DNA from: an uncultured Bacteroides sp.
GTDB taxonomy: Bacteria > Bacteroidota > Bacteroidia > Bacteroidales > Bacteroidaceae
Reading direction: 5' to 3'
DNA length: 48,243 nt
Assembly: GCA_959606905.1 (NCBI GenBank)
Contig: CAUHML010000021.1
Coordinates: forward strand, 1 to 48,243
Below, one piece after another: positions 46,457 through 48,243 of this stretch; the stretch's first letter is position 1; each line of letters opens with the position of its first letter. Made by a program: the position numbers and the translations under genes. The notes below the pieces were generated by a model. The model made no database searches. It was given only the letters and a program-made list of their open reading frames with translations, and had not been told where the DNA came from.

Positions 46457-46503
46457 CCCACTGCAATAAGAAAAAAACAGCTTATTGCAGTGGGTGTTTT
46501 TTT
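46457..46503. terminator. Bidirectional rho-independent terminator
   Basis: A perfect 14-bp stem (46457-46470 with 46481-46494, core CCCACTGCAATAAG) encloses a 10-base loop and is followed on the plus strand by a seven-T run at 46497-46503. The T-run overlaps the stop codon (46502-46504) of the convergent regulator gene. The minus strand has a weaker T-rich tail. Confidence 0.9.
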
Positions 46504-48103
46504 ATTGTCCGATACGTCCCACTCTTTCCTCGAAATCGTTACGATCACCAATGGCTTTGCTTCTCATTTTTGAGCGGTAGTTGTAAATGGTCGATAGTGA
46601 GTATTGCAGGAAATGGGCTATTTTCACACTATCTGTGATTCCTAACCGAATCAGTGCAAAGATTCTCAGTTCGGGAGTCAGTAGTTTACCAGTACCAGGT
46701 ATTATGGCATTTTCGGGTGATAAGAGCGCGTTAAAGTCCGCTACGAAGTTGGGGAATAAGTTGAGAATAGCTTTGTCGAAATTATTGTAGAACTCGGCCA
46801 AGTCTTCTTCCGTGTTCAACGAAGATTTGAGGAAAGAAACCACTTTATTGATATCTTCACTCTTTGCTATTTTAAGGGCTCTTTTTTTGAAACTGTCTAT
46901 CTGAGTGATATAGTTGGTGTATTGTTCCATATATAATCCCACATATTCTTCCTTAATTTTACTGCTATCAGCCAGTGCAGAGTTTATGTTTTGTATTTCA
47001 TCCAAATGATATGACAGGCTTTTATTGGCTTGTTCCACTTTTTTCTTTTGCTTTTTTAGTTGGGTGAAAAGTATAAATAATAGGATACAGACAAGGCACA
47101 GCGAACTGAGTAGGCTACTAATAATAACAAATTTGCGTTTTTCTTTCTCTTGAAAAGCCTTGTCGATGAAGAGGTACATATCCGAGGCTTCAATTGTATT
47201 GATTCTGGCATTACATAAGATGGCATCTTCCATTGCATTTTTCATGTATGTGTATGCCCGATCTATGTCTCCACTCTCAAAAATAAGTTTTGCCAATATT
47301 CGCAAAGAACGGTTCTCTCTAGTTCCGCTTATTGCATCGGATATGGCAGATATGGCAAAGTACTTGATTGCATTCTTAGAGTCACCTTTGCCTTGATAGG
47401 CAGAGGCTAATGAATAAGCTAATATGCCGGCATTCCGTGAATATTGGGGATAGCTTAAATAAGCACTATCCAGCATATAGATGGCATCATTATATTTCTT
47501 TTTGTGTAGCAGGATAGGAGCAATTGTGAAAGCCCGTATATTGGAAGGGACTTCTGCGCATTGAAGTAAAGAGTCACGATAAGTTTGTTCTATCAAATCA
47601 TTCTTGCGTGATTCTATTTCACTGGAAGCAAAATTCTTTTGGTGATTGTAGATAGTGGCTTGCCCGAGGAAGTATTCCACTTTAAGTTTGGGAGACAATA
47701 ATTCATGTTGTATGGGATTGACAATGGACAATGCTTCTTTGAAAAATCCCATGGAAGATAAAATACGTGCATAGTCTAACTTGGCTTCAATGATAAGCTC
47801 TCCATCTCCACTTTCTTGAGCTAATTCATTCATATGAATAGCATAGGTTAAAGCGGAATCTTTTTGAAAGGAAGAATAGGCGAAACATAATAATTCGGCT
47901 ATTTGTACTTTTTTGTGTATTTTATGGTGTAACTTCAGTTCTATTTTGAGACTATCTATTTGCTCTTGCTTTTGTTCTGCATAATCTAATTTATACTTTA
48001 GGGCTTTATCTAATGTTTTTAGTAATGATTTGATTTCATCGTTAGCTGTAGCCGGATTGATAAAAATAAAGCAGAGTAACACAGGTAAAATAAACTTTCT
48101 CAT
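46502..48103 (-). CDS. SusR-like inner-membrane transcriptional regulator (TPR sensor, C-terminal HTH)
   Basis: A 533-residue one-component regulator. Visible in order: signal peptide (about 1-20, ending ATA), a helical TPR-like region in the periplasm (about 22-315), a single transmembrane helix (325-347), a cytoplasmic coiled coil (about 350-415), and a C-terminal helix-turn-helix (about 475-515, with LTPELRIFALIRLGI and FLQYSLSTIYNYRSKM, LuxR/DUF6377-like). This layout matches the SusR type of PUL regulator rather than a hybrid two-component system, because no histidine kinase or receiver motifs are present. It probably senses a liberated sugar in the periplasm and activates both PUL operons. 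It converges with the plus-strand sulfatase operon. Confidence 0.85.
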   Translation of the reverse strand: MRKFILPVLLCFIFINPATANDEIKSLLKTLDKALKYKLDYAEQKQEQIDSLKIELKLHHKIHKKVQIAELLCFAYSSFQKDSALTYAIHMNELAQESGDGELIIEAKLDYARILSSMGFFKEALSIVNPIQHELLSPKLKVEYFLGQATIYNHQKNFASSEIESRKNDLIEQTYRDSLLQCAEVPSNIRAFTIAPILLHKKKYNDAIYMLDSAYLSYPQYSRNAGILAYSLASAYQGKGDSKNAIKYFAISAISDAISGTRENRSLRILAKLIFESGDIDRAYTYMKNAMEDAILCNARINTIEASDMYLFIDKAFQEKEKRKFVIISSLLSSLCLVCILLFILFTQLKKQKKKVEQANKSLSYHLDEIQNINSALADSSKIKEEYVGLYMEQYTNYITQIDSFKKRALKIAKSEDINKVVSFLKSSLNTEEDLAEFYNNFDKAILNLFPNFVADFNALLSPENAIIPGTGKLLTPELRIFALIRLGITDSVKIAHFLQYSLSTIYNYRSKMRSKAIGDRNDFEERVGRIGQ

Positions 48104-48218
48104 GATTATATTAGATTTTATCGCTAAAGCTGAATTTGGGATAAAGGTAAATATAATATTTGATAAATGCTAGCTTGTGATTTAATTCGTAACCATACTA
48201 TTTTCCGCCACGCCAATT

Positions 48219-48243
48219 TTATCGGCTGTCTTTCAGCCGATAA
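48219..48243. repeat. Perfect inverted repeat at the window edge
   Basis: TTATCGGCTG (48219-48228) and its exact complement (48234-48243) enclose a 5-base loop TCTTT. The right arm ends at the last base of the window, so the stem may be longer. It lies 115 bp upstream of the regulator gene. It could be a terminator for a gene beyond the window or an operator. No T-run is visible on the side that can be read. Confidence 0.5.

Noticed and set aside
1..48243. CRISPR arrays, tRNA or rRNA genes
   Set aside because: No regularly spaced repeats and no tRNA- or rRNA-like segment were noticed in the intergenic regions, which are nearly all short. A covariance-model scan was not possible.

Overview
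The window reads as a chromosomal segment of a gut Bacteroides species (phylum Bacteroidota). The evidence is two SusC/SusD outer-membrane pairs, S9 and S46 dipeptidyl-peptidase families, Ser-type sulfatases, a FecR-type anti-sigma remnant, few Shine-Dalgarno sequences, and -7 promoter elements of the Bacteroides form TAnnTTTG. Species cannot be fixed from the sequence alone. No rRNA, tRNA, CRISPR array, insertion sequence or phage gene was seen.

Region 1 (1-15.5 kb, + strand) is a nutrient-acquisition operon. It begins with the tail of a FecR-like anti-sigma factor. It continues with a SusC transporter carrying an N-terminal STN signalling domain, a SusD lipoprotein, a DUF4843-type lipoprotein, a PKD-like lipoprotein, three secreted S9 serine peptidases and a small lipocalin-like protein. 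A bidirectional hairpin terminator closes it. There are no glycoside hydrolases, so peptides are a more likely cargo than glycans (inference).

Region 2 (15.6-27.5 kb) is mostly core and housekeeping: ybeY and a fused SpmA/SpmB-like membrane protein on the minus strand; ruvB, an alpha/beta hydrolase, a flippase, a DUF389 membrane protein and a DPP7-type S46 peptidase on the plus strand; then a DEAD-box RNA helicase and a lipoprotein tyrosine phosphatase on the minus strand. Three of these genes share an exact TATCTTTG -7 element.

Region 3 (27.6-48.1 kb) is a polysaccharide utilization locus. A minus-strand operon runs susC, susD, glycan-binding lipoprotein, three sulfatases, GH76 and GH125. 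Across a 409 bp intergenic region, a divergent plus-strand operon carries three more sulfatases. It converges on a SusR-like membrane-bound regulator. Six Ser-type sulfatases combined with an alpha-1,6-mannanase family (GH76) and an exo-alpha-1,6-mannosidase family (GH125) suggest a sulfated alpha-mannan or mannose-containing oligosaccharide as substrate. That is unlike the yeast-mannan loci I know of, and it is the best candidate here for an undescribed system. A strong hairpin sits between the transport/binding genes and the enzyme genes of the minus operon and may set their relative expression.
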